Source of the DNA: Leishmania donovani
Lineage: Eukaryota > Euglenozoa > Kinetoplastea > Trypanosomatida > Trypanosomatidae
Assembly: GCF_000227135.1 (NCBI RefSeq)
Contig: NC_018262.1
Span: 669,503-733,502, forward strand
Direction: 5' to 3'
Length of the DNA stretch: 64,000 bases
The translations under genes were made by a program, and so were the position numbers. Position 1 is the first letter of the stretch. The number at the start of each line of letters is the position of its first letter. Of the stretch, positions 1 through 9,878 are shown piece after piece. The notes beneath the pieces were generated by a model. It saw only the letters and a program-made list of their open reading frames with translations. It ran no database searches and was not told the DNA's origin.

Positions 1-572
1 GCAGAGAGGAAAGGCAACAAAAACACACAAACACACAGAGATATACGCATATACACAAAGTAAGGCAACGCAAGGTAAGACAAGCAAGAACCTATACATA
101 CACGCGGGTGGGGTGGGATGGACGGGGCAGCAACAATGAAAGGGAGGGGGAGGGTGGAGATCAGACGTCTACATGATCGCATCACCCACTTTTTGCAAAG
201 AGGCCTCCTCAGCAACGTCGCTCTTTCCCAAGCAAGCAAAGAGAAAGCGTAGCGGTAAGGGAACCAAGAGAAAGAGCACCACCCCGTCACTGTCGCCGTT
301 CCCGCTGCTGTGTGCGACCCGTCACCGGCGGTGCCCGCCCCTTTCCCCTTGATAAGCGGTGCCCCCCCCCCCACCGCTGCATGTCAATATACAGACACAC
401 ACACACACACACACAGGGAGCGTGCGAAGGGGCGCGGTGAGAAGATCAGAGGGCTGGAGCCGGTGCCACAGCACCGTCTCCTCCTCTCCCTCTCTTTTGA
501 CTCGCCTGCAGCGGCCAGTGGCAAAGAGGTGGTGTGGGCGCGTGACACAGCTACACACATTCTGATGTATCT
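1..572. other. Intergenic / 3' UTR downstream of metacaspase
   Basis: No gene is supported here. The stretch contains purine-rich and CA-rich simple sequence, including an AC repeat at about 393-416 and a run of C at about 362-372. It lies downstream of the minus-strand metacaspase stop, so it is probably its 3' UTR and the spacer to the next gene outside the window. Confidence 0.7.
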
Positions 573-1895
573 TTAGCGAGGCGGGAGTGGGCTAAACGTG
601 TACTGGGCTGGCGGGGGCTGCGGTGGCCCGTGCTGCCCGGGTGGAGGTGGCGCATACAGTGCTGGCGGAGGCGCAGGTAAGTACTGCGATGGTGGACACC
701 GCGAGACACCAAGAGTCGCCTGCTGCACCGGTATCCCTTGCGCCGGGTATCCCGGCGCTGGGTAGCCAAGGCCCCAACCTGGACGCTGCGGCGGAGGGTA
801 GTAGCCTTGCGGCGGCGGCGGTACGTGGACTGGGTAACCCGCCGGAGGCGGCATCGCCTGCGGCGGGAGGCTCTGCGGACGTTGCTGGTACTGCTGCGGC
901 ACGCAATGCATCATGGAAGCGTTTACCGTAATCATGCCGAAGAGGGAGAAGGGCTTGTACAGGTCGATCGGCTTCGAGCTCGTGAGCTGCGGCACCTGCA
1001 CCCGACCCTTTTTGCGCAGCTCCTCTCGTGTCTTGAGAAGGATATTAAGGTAGGAGAACCCGTGCGTGTTCAGAAGAGACCACGTGAAGGCGAGAGTGGC
1101 GGCACCGTTCGCGTGGCCGCCGTTCTGCACATCTGCGCTGGTGCCGCTATCCGTGCACCCGCTGAACATGACAACGTCGCCGTTCGAGAAGTTGCCGCGG
1201 CGTACCTGTTGCATGTACTCGCGTGCCCCGCCGCCGCCTACTCTCGGCGCCACGTAGCTGAAGGGTAGATCCAGCATGCTAGCTGAGTGACAGCAGTCAA
1301 AGACGCACGTCATGCGCACCCCAGACGGCAGCGGGGCTACGAGCATGAGGAAGAGATCATCATCGAGAATGCTGCCGTTCTTCACGTGGTCGAGTGGGAT
1401 GAGACACTGGTCGTACTTCTCTTCCGAGTCTCGAGTCGCCTTGGTTTGCCCGCCGTGGCCGGAGAAGTGAAAAAAAAGCACATCACCGGGGCGTACGTCG
1501 CCGGTCAGCCACAGCATGTGTTTGATGATGTTGTCGCGGGTGGGCATGCCGCAGAAGCCGGGGAACGACGGGTCGTCGACGAGGATGCAGCACTCGCTAA
1601 TCGGGAAGGAGATCTGCTGCAGCGTACCCAGCATCGAGCTAACATCGTTGACGCAGCCACGCAGTGCGTTGCGCATACCTGTGTAGTTGATTCCTATGAA
1701 AAGCGCACGGACACGGCCGCCGGTGTACGGCACCGGGGCACGGTAAGGAATTATGGGCCGCACTGTGTGAATGAGCCGCCTTCCGGCATTAATGTCGACC
1801 CGTTTGGGCCGATCAACCAGGAGAAGACCGTTCGCGAGCATCGGGATCAGACTGGCGACGGCCCCTATCCCCAAAATATCAAGAAGGTCTGCCAT
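573..1895 (-). CDS. MCA: Metacaspase (clan CD cysteine peptidase)
   Basis: A 440-aa metacaspase, an Arg/Lys-specific, calcium-dependent cysteine peptidase related to caspases. The peptidase core covers about residues 60-320. The catalytic dyad is visible: His147 in an HFSGHGG context and Cys202 in DCCHSAS, preceded by Cys201. These positions match the family knowledge of Leishmania metacaspase. The first 30 residues are hydrophobic, which in this family has been linked to a mitochondrial targeting signal. Residues from about 335 to the end form a Pro/Gln/Tyr-rich tail typical of the type I-like Leishmania enzyme, so the length is normal. The start is the ATG at 1895. It is the last minus-strand gene before the left edge. 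No sign of decay; both active-site residues are intact. Confidence 0.95.
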   Translation of the reverse strand: MADLLDILGIGAVASLIPMLANGLLLVDRPKRVDINAGRRLIHTVRPIIPYRAPVPYTGGRVRALFIGINYTGMRNALRGCVNDVSSMLGTLQQISFPISECCILVDDPSFPGFCGMPTRDNIIKHMLWLTGDVRPGDVLFFHFSGHGGQTKATRDSEEKYDQCLIPLDHVKNGSILDDDLFLMLVAPLPSGVRMTCVFDCCHSASMLDLPFSYVAPRVGGGGAREYMQQVRRGNFSNGDVVMFSGCTDSGTSADVQNGGHANGAATLAFTWSLLNTHGFSYLNILLKTREELRKKGRVQVPQLTSSKPIDLYKPFSLFGMITVNASMMHCVPQQYQQRPQSLPPQAMPPPAGYPVHVPPPPQGYYPPPQRPGWGLGYPAPGYPAQGIPVQQATLGVSRCPPSQYLPAPPPALYAPPPPGQHGPPQPPPAQYTFSPLPPR

Positions 1896-3130
1896 TATGT
1901 TTTCTTTTTTTTCCGCCTATAGTATTACATGTATTGTGCCTCCTTTTGCCGGAGGCACTGAACGAGGAAGCGGAGGGCGGATGATGACCCGGTATCCAAC
2001 TGCTCCAGCAGCGCTGGCAAGGCGCTACAGAGAATGAGGAGATGCGCTGTTGTGTAGTGGTGGTGATGGCAGAGGATTTTCGAGGTGAAAGCAGAAGTGC
2101 GGGTCAGTGGAGGCGGGGAGGGGGGGGAGAAGAGGCCAAGTCAGAAGAAAACGGAGAAGAGAGAGAACGCATGTAGAGACCTCTTCGAGCGTCGCCAGGA
2201 CTCATCTCCCTCAGACAAACAAAACAATCGTTTCCCCCATATTGGGAACGAGATCGTTGTAGCAGTTGTTGCCGATTCCACTGCATTGATATGACTTTCT
2301 TCTTCACCACCAAACGCCTCAAAAATGCGACCGCTGCCGCCGCTTATTCTCATTTGGTTTTTTTTTTGCTGCTGTTGTATTTTGTGGCGACGCGTGGCGA
2401 GGAGCTTCTCCTCTTCGTGGCAATCAACAAAGTCGGCATGCATCTGTGTATTTAGCTGAGCACGGCCGGCACGGAGGGCACTATAAAGAACTGCCATAGA
2501 CGCATACAGATATGTCTCAAGTACAGATGTCCTCAGAGAGAGAAAGGGAGCCAGTGGCGGGCATTGCCTTTACAAGTGGCACCTCCCATGTGCACTTTCT
2601 TCTTGAGAGGATCACCATGGTAGCTCGAATTCAGTAAGTACGCTTGTGTGCACGTGCGGATGCACGCCAATGTGGGTCCTGTGAGATGAGTTGATATCTC
2701 CAAGCAACAAGAAGTTCACAGTAACGAAAAAGAAGAAAAATAAGAGCATGCCCAGCTTCTCCCGTGATGTCGTGAAAGATGGAGCGAGCACTCATACAAA
2801 TTCACGTGCAACTTGCCTTCTGCACTGAACAAGGACGACCTGTGCTCGTGAGCAGTTGCCGCACTGCGCGGAGAGGCGATCCGCACGTGCAAGCGAGTTT
2901 GCGGGTGCGCCAACGGCGTGCGTTACCCTTGTCCTCCTTCTCTCACCCCCACAGTTTGTTTGACGGGCACGATTGATCGCCCATCATCCATCACTGCCGT
3001 CGGCTCCAGAAGAGAAATTCAAGGAGGCAGTCACCAACAGCAAGTCGCTCAGAGACACACACGCACACACATACACATATATATATGTACACATGTAGAG
3101 ACTCAGACCCACACAGCTTCTGTCCTCCGC
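1896..3130. other. Intergenic spacer, no gene seen
   Basis: About 1.2 kb between the metacaspase start and the next minus-strand stop. It holds purine-rich tracts (for example around 2100-2170, pyrimidine-rich on the minus strand) that could serve trans-splicing of the metacaspase mRNA, and a CA/AT repeat near 3055-3090. The short reading frames here are low in complexity and not convincing. Confidence 0.6.
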
Positions 3131-4867
3131 CTAGAATGTCCACACGTGATCACCAGGGGCAAGATTGTTCCTCAGGAGAAAGCACTCGGTGACATAGCGA
3201 CTTGACGAAAGAAAGGGGCTAACGAGAATGTCTGTAGCGCGGCCCGCGATCTCGAGGTCGACCAGCTCCGTGAAGCCTGGTGTCGCGGCCTCAGCTTCTG
3301 CGTTGGTGTACGCTGGGAGAAGCAGCGGCCGCAGCTGCGTCACGTCGTTCACGCTCAGGAGCGACTCCAGCGTGCTGCGCTGATCTTCGGCCATGGAGAG
3401 GTAGACGTGATCAAAGATGTAAGACGCCTGGCCACGCACCTTCTGGATGTACTCGATTACCATCTCCAGCGAAGGCGAGCACTGCGCGCGGCGGTCGTCC
3501 GAGACGTGTTGTCGAAGTCCCGTGATGTTTGGGTAGTTCGCCTTGAGGTACTGGTAGTGCAGCCCATACTTGCGATCAACGAGTTCATCGCACTGGAGAC
3601 GATCGTGATTAGCGGTTTGGTGGTGCACGACAGCCAGAATTTTTTTCTTGTGCCAGTCTCGTGCCTTGTAATAGCGGAAGGCAGCTTCCCGCACCGACGG
3701 ACTGGCTTGGATGAGGGAGCGTGCAGCCCAGAAGTCGTGGGTGCCGTAGTGTGTCTGGACGCGGTCTCTAAGGCAGGCGAGCTTGTAATGCTCCGCCCAC
3801 ATGGCGGAGTCACAGTCGACGCAGAACCGAAGGAGTGGGCTTGCCACGAGCTCATGCAGATAGACCACATCCTTCCCCTTTTCAGATAGCTGCATCTCCT
3901 GCGGAGGCATCGTTTCTGATAAATACTTGAAGTCTGACTGGAAGGTGAAGTTAGGGTTGTGGTGGCGGTAGGCACAGAGGCCGTAGTCGGTAAATCGCTC
4001 AAACGCGGTAGTGACTCGCATGGGGAGCAGCGACATGGCAGCCTTGTCCATGCCGCGCAGAGGCTTGTCGTAGATGCTGCGGTTGAAAAATACAGGTGCT
4101 TCTGATACAGTCAAGGCGTCCCCTTCTTCCGCCAGGGTGGGCTGAAACACAATGTCGGTCGTGTCCGCCGATAGTCCTCGGAATGTATTGTTCGCCATAG
4201 TCCTCTGCGCTTCCTCGTCCCGCTCCACAAATTCCTTCATGATCGCTTCGTCTGCCGTGGCATTGCCCCACCGCTCGATCAGCTCCGAGTCGGTCAGCTC
4301 CACACACCCAGGCGTGCGACTGCACCAGTTGGTGTAGAAGGAGCGTAGCCGCTGCAGCCCTTGGCTCAGCATGACAATGCGCATTCCCTCACCGCGCGTG
4401 ATCTTCTGAATAGACACCTGAAGCGCGTCGATATCGCGCTTCAGCTCCTCCACCTCCAGACGAACGAGAATGACACTCTCGTTCGGCTCTTCCATCCGTC
4501 TACGCACCTGCGCGAGCGTGGCTGTGCAGTTTTCTCGCTTCATCTCTATAGTCCTGTAGGCGTTCTCCTCGGTCTCCTGATCGGCCTCCAGCGCCGCCAC
4601 CGCCTCTACCATTGCGTGCACACGGTCATTGTTCAAGCGCTCGCTGTCGATGAGTTTCTGCGTTTCGCTCTTGCACACCCGCAGCGCCACTTTCAGCTCG
4701 CTTTCAAGCGCGCGGAGCTCCACCAGGCGCGGCTGAAACCCGCGCTCGGTATTGCGGACACCCATGCGATAGCCAAAGGCAAGACACACCACAATGAAGA
4801 CGATGACAGACGCGACCCCGATGGGGTGGAGCGCGAGCCGTGAGGAGTGGCGAGGCTTTGACCGCAT
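3131..4867 (-). CDS. Type II membrane protein with O-fucosyltransferase-like C-terminal domain (putative)
   Basis: A 578-aa protein. Seen in the sequence: a short basic N-terminus, one membrane segment at about residues 14-33, a coiled-coil stalk at about 45-170, several N-glycosylation sequons (for example N113, N202, N262, N306) and a Cys-containing globular C-terminal half. This is the topology of a Golgi/ER type II glycosyltransferase. The C-terminal half has a layout resembling the GDP-fucose O-fucosyltransferase superfamily: an HH-containing strand at 412-418, a DQ-containing segment at 488-500 and a late SSS motif at 554-556. The superfamily's HxR arginine is not seen (HHQ instead), so activity is uncertain. 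The start is the ATG at 4867, just before the membrane segment; a longer frame would run through the N gap and is not trusted. The fold assignment is inference. Confidence 0.6.
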   Translation of the reverse strand: MRSKPRHSSRLALHPIGVASVIVFIVVCLAFGYRMGVRNTERGFQPRLVELRALESELKVALRVCKSETQKLIDSERLNNDRVHAMVEAVAALEADQETEENAYRTIEMKRENCTATLAQVRRRMEEPNESVILVRLEVEELKRDIDALQVSIQKITRGEGMRIVMLSQGLQRLRSFYTNWCSRTPGCVELTDSELIERWGNATADEAIMKEFVERDEEAQRTMANNTFRGLSADTTDIVFQPTLAEEGDALTVSEAPVFFNRSIYDKPLRGMDKAAMSLLPMRVTTAFERFTDYGLCAYRHHNPNFTFQSDFKYLSETMPPQEMQLSEKGKDVVYLHELVASPLLRFCVDCDSAMWAEHYKLACLRDRVQTHYGTHDFWAARSLIQASPSVREAAFRYYKARDWHKKKILAVVHHQTANHDRLQCDELVDRKYGLHYQYLKANYPNITGLRQHVSDDRRAQCSPSLEMVIEYIQKVRGQASYIFDHVYLSMAEDQRSTLESLLSVNDVTQLRPLLLPAYTNAEAEAATPGFTELVDLEIAGRATDILVSPFLSSSRYVTECFLLRNNLAPGDHVWTF

Positions 4868-4900
4868 AGTGTGCCCTTCTGTGTTGTGTGTGTGTGTGGG

Positions 4901-4999
4901 NNNNNNNNNNNNNNNNNNNNNNNNNNNNNNNNNNNNNNNNNNNNNNNNNNNNNNNNNNNNNNNNNNNNNNNNNNNNNNNNNNNNNNNNNNNNNNNNNNN
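4901..4999. other. Assembly gap (99 N)
   Basis: A run of 99 N immediately upstream of the preceding gene's start. It is flanked on the left by a TG repeat ending in GGG and on the right by a G-rich tract. The break therefore falls in simple sequence, and the run is probably a placeholder of unknown true length. Confidence 0.95.
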
Positions 5000-6674
5000 T
5001 GGGGTGGGGGGGGGCTGTTTCTCGTTGTGATGGCAGGCTTTCGAAAAGCGCGAAAGAGGAGAAACAAAGCCAGACACGACAACTCAACGAGCTCTCAAGC
5101 AGATATAAAAAGGGGCGGGGTAAGGAATGGGGGCGAGATGCGTACGCCGCTCTTGAAAACACATAGATGAGGTAATATACCTGTACGTATATATAGATTG
5201 GTGTCTCGCTATCGAAACGAATATATATATATATATAAGAGAACTTCCGAAAAAAAAAAGAGGGATGATGGGGTGGGAGGGACGAAGGTCTAGAATGAGC
5301 ACACTGAGACGAAATAAAAGAAGCGCGCGCATGCATACACACCCACGCTATCCGTATACAGTCGCTGGCACACGCACACACACACAGACAGGCAGCGAGA
5401 GAACGGCGAGTGGCGATGGTGACAGGATAGCCTGTAACGAGCACACATATCCACACACGCACGCTCCACACCACTATCCGAGAGTCAAAAACAGCAACAG
5501 AAGAATAATGAGAGCAGAACAAAAAGGGATGGGAGACAAGGATACGCTCGTCTTCACCACATTGCGCCGTGTTACTGTTGCAACTGGGGAGCCCGTCTTA
5601 CTCGTATCCAAAGGTGTGGGTGAAACAACACTGAGGTGGGATAATCGGTTGCCGCCTTGGGAGAGAAAGAGGGAGAGAGAGCTGGGGAGGGGAGGGGGGG
5701 GGGTGCGTGAAAGTGGGATTGCTGCGGCGGTGAATCAAAGGAGAGGCGATTCGCGTCGTGTTGCGTTGGAGGGCACTGCTGTTTTCAACGAGCAAACGAC
5801 AGTGTGCTCCTCGTTTGTATTGTTACTGCTTCCTTCTCTTGCAGCACGCATGTGCGTGTCGGGATGGTGTACGAGGGAGGTTGTCGGTGGTGAATACGGA
5901 GGGCGGAGAGAGAACGAGCAGGCGAGAGAATGGACGTGGCGTGCGATGGTGCACTACATTACCAGCTTGGCATATAGAGAGAGGCAAAAAAAAAAGAAAC
6001 AACAGAATCGAAGAACGCATTGTCCTCCTCCTTGCCTGCTTATTTTTGACCATACAAGTCGGCATGTGTGTGTATGTGCCTGTCTGTTTTGGGCGTGATC
6101 GCACATGCAAAGATAGGGGACGTGATCAGCACCAACAGCTGCGCACCCGCTTCTTCGGCCATCTTGCCACCTCCTCCCCGTTACGCCACCCAAATCTCAG
6201 CGAAGCGAGGAGAGAACTACTCGTAACACACACACACACACACCCGTTCAGACCTGCGCAGATGAGAGAAATAAATCTAAGCCATTGGTGATGATGCGCT
6301 GCTTGCTTTCTGAAGACTTTTAAACTTGCATACACCTCTGCACAAATCCCTCCGCCCTTTCCTTCTGCTTCCCTGGTTTACGGAATTGAGTTGTCGCACA
6401 CACACGCGCACACATACTCACACTCAACAGCAACCAGCGTGCTACAACTTTGCTTGCCTCAGGAGAACACCCAGCTACACTGAAGAAGCCGTGCCACATA
6501 CAGGCACACGGCTCCCCATCACGCAACGGTCGCATCGGTTTCTCCTGCCCTGCGTCTTACGCCTTTCCTGTGCTTGCGTGGCACACGGGTGTGCGCAGCG
6601 GGTAGGGCGCGGATGCATGTGGCCGTCTTCTTCGCTCTCCCCCCGCATTCAAGCAGCGTTCCTCTGTTGCCCCT
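5000..6674. other. Intergenic spacer, no gene seen
   Basis: About 1.7 kb of spacer containing an AT repeat (5219-5237), A-tracts, a G-tract at about 5690-5703 and CA repeats near 6228-6243. It probably holds the 3' UTR of the minus-strand gene ending at 6675 and the splice region of the gene starting at 4867. A 277-codon frame on the plus strand is compositionally simple and antisense to the unit, so I do not call it. Confidence 0.6.
5219..5237. repeat. (AT)n microsatellite
   Basis: Alternating A and T over about 19 bases in the spacer. Confidence 0.9.
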
Positions 6675-9017
6675 TCAAATGGAGGTCTGGTGCACGTGAG
6701 CCAGCTTCTCGGCCAAGGCGCGACTGCGATCTGCGAGGTTCGGGTCGTGGTGGACGTTGTGGATGCTTGCGAGCTCGTAAGACTCGATCAGCAGCGGCAG
6801 CACACAGCTGGAGACGTGAGCGGAGCCGGTAGACTCCCCTGTCCCTGGGACACGCATGAGCTGGCGCAGTGAGAGCAGCAGCGAGGTACCGTGCTCGACA
6901 AGGGTGAAGATCGTGGACGGGTGCACCATCGCGTGACACTCAACGACACTCTTCAAAGCCGATTCGATCGTCTGCAGGCACGTAGCCGCCGCCGCGAGGG
7001 CGAATTCGAATTTTCGAGACGGCGACCGCGATGGCTGAAGCGAGGATGGCTGGCCCTGAGCAAGCATCGCGAGAGACGCGTCGGCTGCCGTCGCGGCTTG
7101 CCGGTATGCCGAGAACGCCGCGGCAGCGCATAGGTAGCGCCCCAGCTCCATGTTTGCGCATGCACCTACGGCAACGAACCCATTTTGGACGGCGGAGCCT
7201 ACCGTGTACAGCTGCGCGTTCCCCAAGGCATCTTTGCTCTTCAGCTGACGGCGCAGTTCAGACTCGATGACCTCCGTTAGCTGTGTTTGCACGGCTAGCC
7301 ACACCGCGCTCACACAGTTGCCGCTGTTTAGCTGCGTCATGATAATATGCCGGTGTGCGTCCCGGTAGGACTGGGAGTAGTAGTATTCCATTGCGGACCA
7401 CCACTTCGCCACAGCCGCGTGCTCCGGCAGCGCGGCCTCCAGCTTTGCGCGCACCGCCTGCTGATGGTCACTGCTAGTGCTCCACGTTGTGTGGAAGAAA
7501 GCACGCAGACTTCGGTACACAGTCTCGTCTGCCGCGGCCGCCGGCGCCACGGCAAGCACGATTTCGCTGAGGAAAAGCGGGTCATTGAGGGGCGAGTAGC
7601 AGGCGTAGAGGCCGGCAATGCGCCACGTGCGGGGATGCATTGCAAAGAGCCGCGCGTAGGCCGTAACAAGTTCGTTACGGCAGAACGTCAAGTGAATATC
7701 GGCTGCTGAGGCGGAAACGACCGCCGGCGCACACAGGTCGGCGATATGGGCCGTCATGCAGGTCAACATGAAGCGCCGCGTCGTTGCTGCACTCGGTGGC
7801 TTTGCGGCGGCTGTGACGGCGTCGAGGCTCACAGTATCGCTAACCTCATCCGCGTCGTCGTTGTCGCAGTCGTATGCATCTTCATCGCTGATAGTGGAGG
7901 AGACCGCCGCCGCCTGCGGAAACGTTTCTGCCACAATCATCGCCACCTCGTGCATCGCCGCCACCATGTCCACTACCGAGCCCACGCCGAGGATTGCCAA
8001 GACGCACTCGTAGTACCACTGACGACCATCGGTGTTGTCCCAGTCATCCACGTACTTGGCAAAGAGCGAGTATACACGCTGGAGGCCTGCGTAGGGCTCC
8101 ATGATAGCGCATACCGCTACTAGAAAATCTGTGGCGGTGCGGTGCGAGTCGAGGCACCGATCGCACATCCGCTTCGCATCCTTCGTGATGAGCAGGAGAA
8201 TGTCTAAGGAGGCGGCGCAGAGGTCTTCGACCAGCTTGTCCATCACAGTGGCCCCGCCGGCGCTGCTGCCGCTGCCATTGTCGTTGCCGCTCTGGCTGCC
8301 TCGGGACGCAGTCAAAAGAGTGATGCGCGAGTCCTGAAGTTCGTCGTTCGCGGTCTCTACCCATTGCCGGTGGCTCACCGGGTCGTGAAACGTAACCGTG
8401 AGCAGCCGCTTCACATTCGCCAAGGCTGTTTCCACCTCCGCGGTCAGCAGTGCTGACCCACCGCGGCGCAGGTACAGCAGCAGCGCGTCCATGAGCGACG
8501 CGGCGGCGTGGAAGTGCCCAGTGAGAAATGCACCTTCGATGCGGCCTAACACGTTCGACCCGAGCTCCTCGACAACAACATCCGAATCGGCGTGCGGGTC
8601 CTCGCACTGCAGCTGCCGAATCACCGCTCCGGCGTCTGCGAGTTCATCGTCAAACCAGCTGTGCCACTCGACAATGGCGGCACTCGCGTTTACGCAGTCA
8701 ACCGCGCCCTGCTCCACCACTCTTAGCACTACGGAGACGAGGCCCCAGAGCTCCTTGGCGTCGGCGTCCGCCAACTCCTTCACAGCAGTGCGGTACAGCT
8801 CAGACCAGGCACTGGGCAACAGGTGGCTGCTATCAAACTTCTCCTGCGGCACGAGTGCCTTCGTCTTCATCACAAGCGACACGAAACCCAAGTCCGACCT
8901 GCTGTTGGCTTCTTGCGCGTACCGGGAGGCCTGAATCTGGAAAAAGGGCTTGCTGGCTGCGCGTATGGCACGCACCAGCGCATCGGGAAGTGAAGCGCCG
9001 TAAGAGGAGTGCTGCAT
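6675..9017 (-). CDS. Large helical protein, possible Nup85-type nucleoporin
   Basis: A 780-aa protein with no signal peptide or membrane segment and an alpha-helical, Ala/Leu-rich composition. An acidic low-complexity insert lies around residues 370-395 and a Gly/Ser insert around 240-255. The region from about 470 to 600 resembles the alpha-solenoid of Nup85 (outer-ring nuclear pore scaffold): a Trp-containing helix, a segment rich in LNDPLFL, then a WW-containing helix and a motif around SAVWLA. This match is by eye and weak. If correct, the protein would act in the Y-complex (Nup84/107 complex) at the nuclear envelope. The start is the ATG at 9017. Alternatively it could be another trypanosomatid helical-repeat protein of unknown role. 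Confidence 0.9.
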   Translation of the reverse strand: MQHSSYGASLPDALVRAIRAASKPFFQIQASRYAQEANSRSDLGFVSLVMKTKALVPQEKFDSSHLLPSAWSELYRTAVKELADADAKELWGLVSVVLRVVEQGAVDCVNASAAIVEWHSWFDDELADAGAVIRQLQCEDPHADSDVVVEELGSNVLGRIEGAFLTGHFHAAASLMDALLLYLRRGGSALLTAEVETALANVKRLLTVTFHDPVSHRQWVETANDELQDSRITLLTASRGSQSGNDNGSGSSAGGATVMDKLVEDLCAASLDILLLITKDAKRMCDRCLDSHRTATDFLVAVCAIMEPYAGLQRVYSLFAKYVDDWDNTDGRQWYYECVLAILGVGSVVDMVAAMHEVAMIVAETFPQAAAVSSTISDEDAYDCDNDDADEVSDTVSLDAVTAAAKPPSAATTRRFMLTCMTAHIADLCAPAVVSASAADIHLTFCRNELVTAYARLFAMHPRTWRIAGLYACYSPLNDPLFLSEIVLAVAPAAAADETVYRSLRAFFHTTWSTSSDHQQAVRAKLEAALPEHAAVAKWWSAMEYYYSQSYRDAHRHIIMTQLNSGNCVSAVWLAVQTQLTEVIESELRRQLKSKDALGNAQLYTVGSAVQNGFVAVGACANMELGRYLCAAAAFSAYRQAATAADASLAMLAQGQPSSLQPSRSPSRKFEFALAAAATCLQTIESALKSVVECHAMVHPSTIFTLVEHGTSLLLSLRQLMRVPGTGESTGSAHVSSCVLPLLIESYELASIHNVHHDPNLADRSRALAEKLAHVHQTSI

Positions 9018-9878
9018 TCTGCGCTTGGCGGGGTGTTCAAGTGCAGCCGCGCCCTTTTTCTCTTTATTATTATTCTATATTGTGTGTGTGTGTGTGTGTG
9101 TGTGTCGTGCCAGTGAGCTCTAGAACCGTAATACAGCTGGGGTGGCAGAGCACGATAGAGAAACCACCCACAAGGTCGAGCTACAGAAGCCCCGTCACTC
9201 AGCGGCCGATGCCCGATACTAGCGCAACAGTATCGCCAGAGGAAAGGGGTAAAGGGTGGGTGAAGAGAAAAACATGTGAAGAGAGAGAGAGGCTGGAGGC
9301 GGAGGGTGGTCCGGGGCGGCGGCGATGTCCAAAGAGCCAGCCATGCGGGGACGCGGGGTGCGGCGATATCCATTTGAATCTGCAGTTGCTCGTCATGCAT
9401 GAGCACAGAGTGTCACCCGCTCCTCATCCCATCCACCCTCGACGTGGTAGTCTTTCACTTTTCCTCCTTGTCTCGAAACGTGCGCGTGCCAAGAGTCGGT
9501 CTCCCATACACGAAACGCGCGCACATCTGCTTGCACGCCACAAACGGTCAGCTGCGTCGGTACTTGCGAGTTGTGCGCTACTTCGCCGCTTCGCTTTCTT
9601 TTGATGAAGCCCCGACGACGCCGCGTGCACACACGCGCACATGTATATCGCACCGCTTGACAGAGGCTTCGTAGCTTTTTTTTTCGAATGAGTGGCTGGG
9701 GAACGTGAGAGGAAGAGGAGCTGTATTGCGCGTGCTGACCTGAGCACACCACAGGGGCGCATACACTGGGCGCGGCGAGTTTATAGGGTTGCGTCCCTCG
9801 TCTTCCTCCTATAGTGCTGGTGATCGTGCCTTCGTACGCTCGCCTCCTGATGGCGAACGCGCAGCTTGCGCTACGCAA
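9018..9878. other. Intergenic spacer, no gene seen
   Basis: About 0.9 kb with a long TG repeat (9081-9105). On the minus strand this includes pyrimidine-rich stretches (purine-rich on plus at about 9238-9320), which are candidate trans-splicing signals. No supported gene. Confidence 0.6.
9081..9105. repeat. (TG)n microsatellite
   Basis: About 12 uninterrupted TG units upstream of the start of the gene at 6675-9017. Confidence 0.95.

Noticed and set aside
4868..5077. A longer N-terminus for the type II membrane protein running through the N gap
   Set aside because: The frame across 99 N is arbitrary. The ATG at 4867 directly precedes a basic segment and the TM helix.
5265..6098. A 277-codon plus-strand frame
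   Set aside because: Antisense to the unit, composed of Arg/Glu/Thr/Gly from purine-rich and CA-rich simple sequence, with no recognisable domain.
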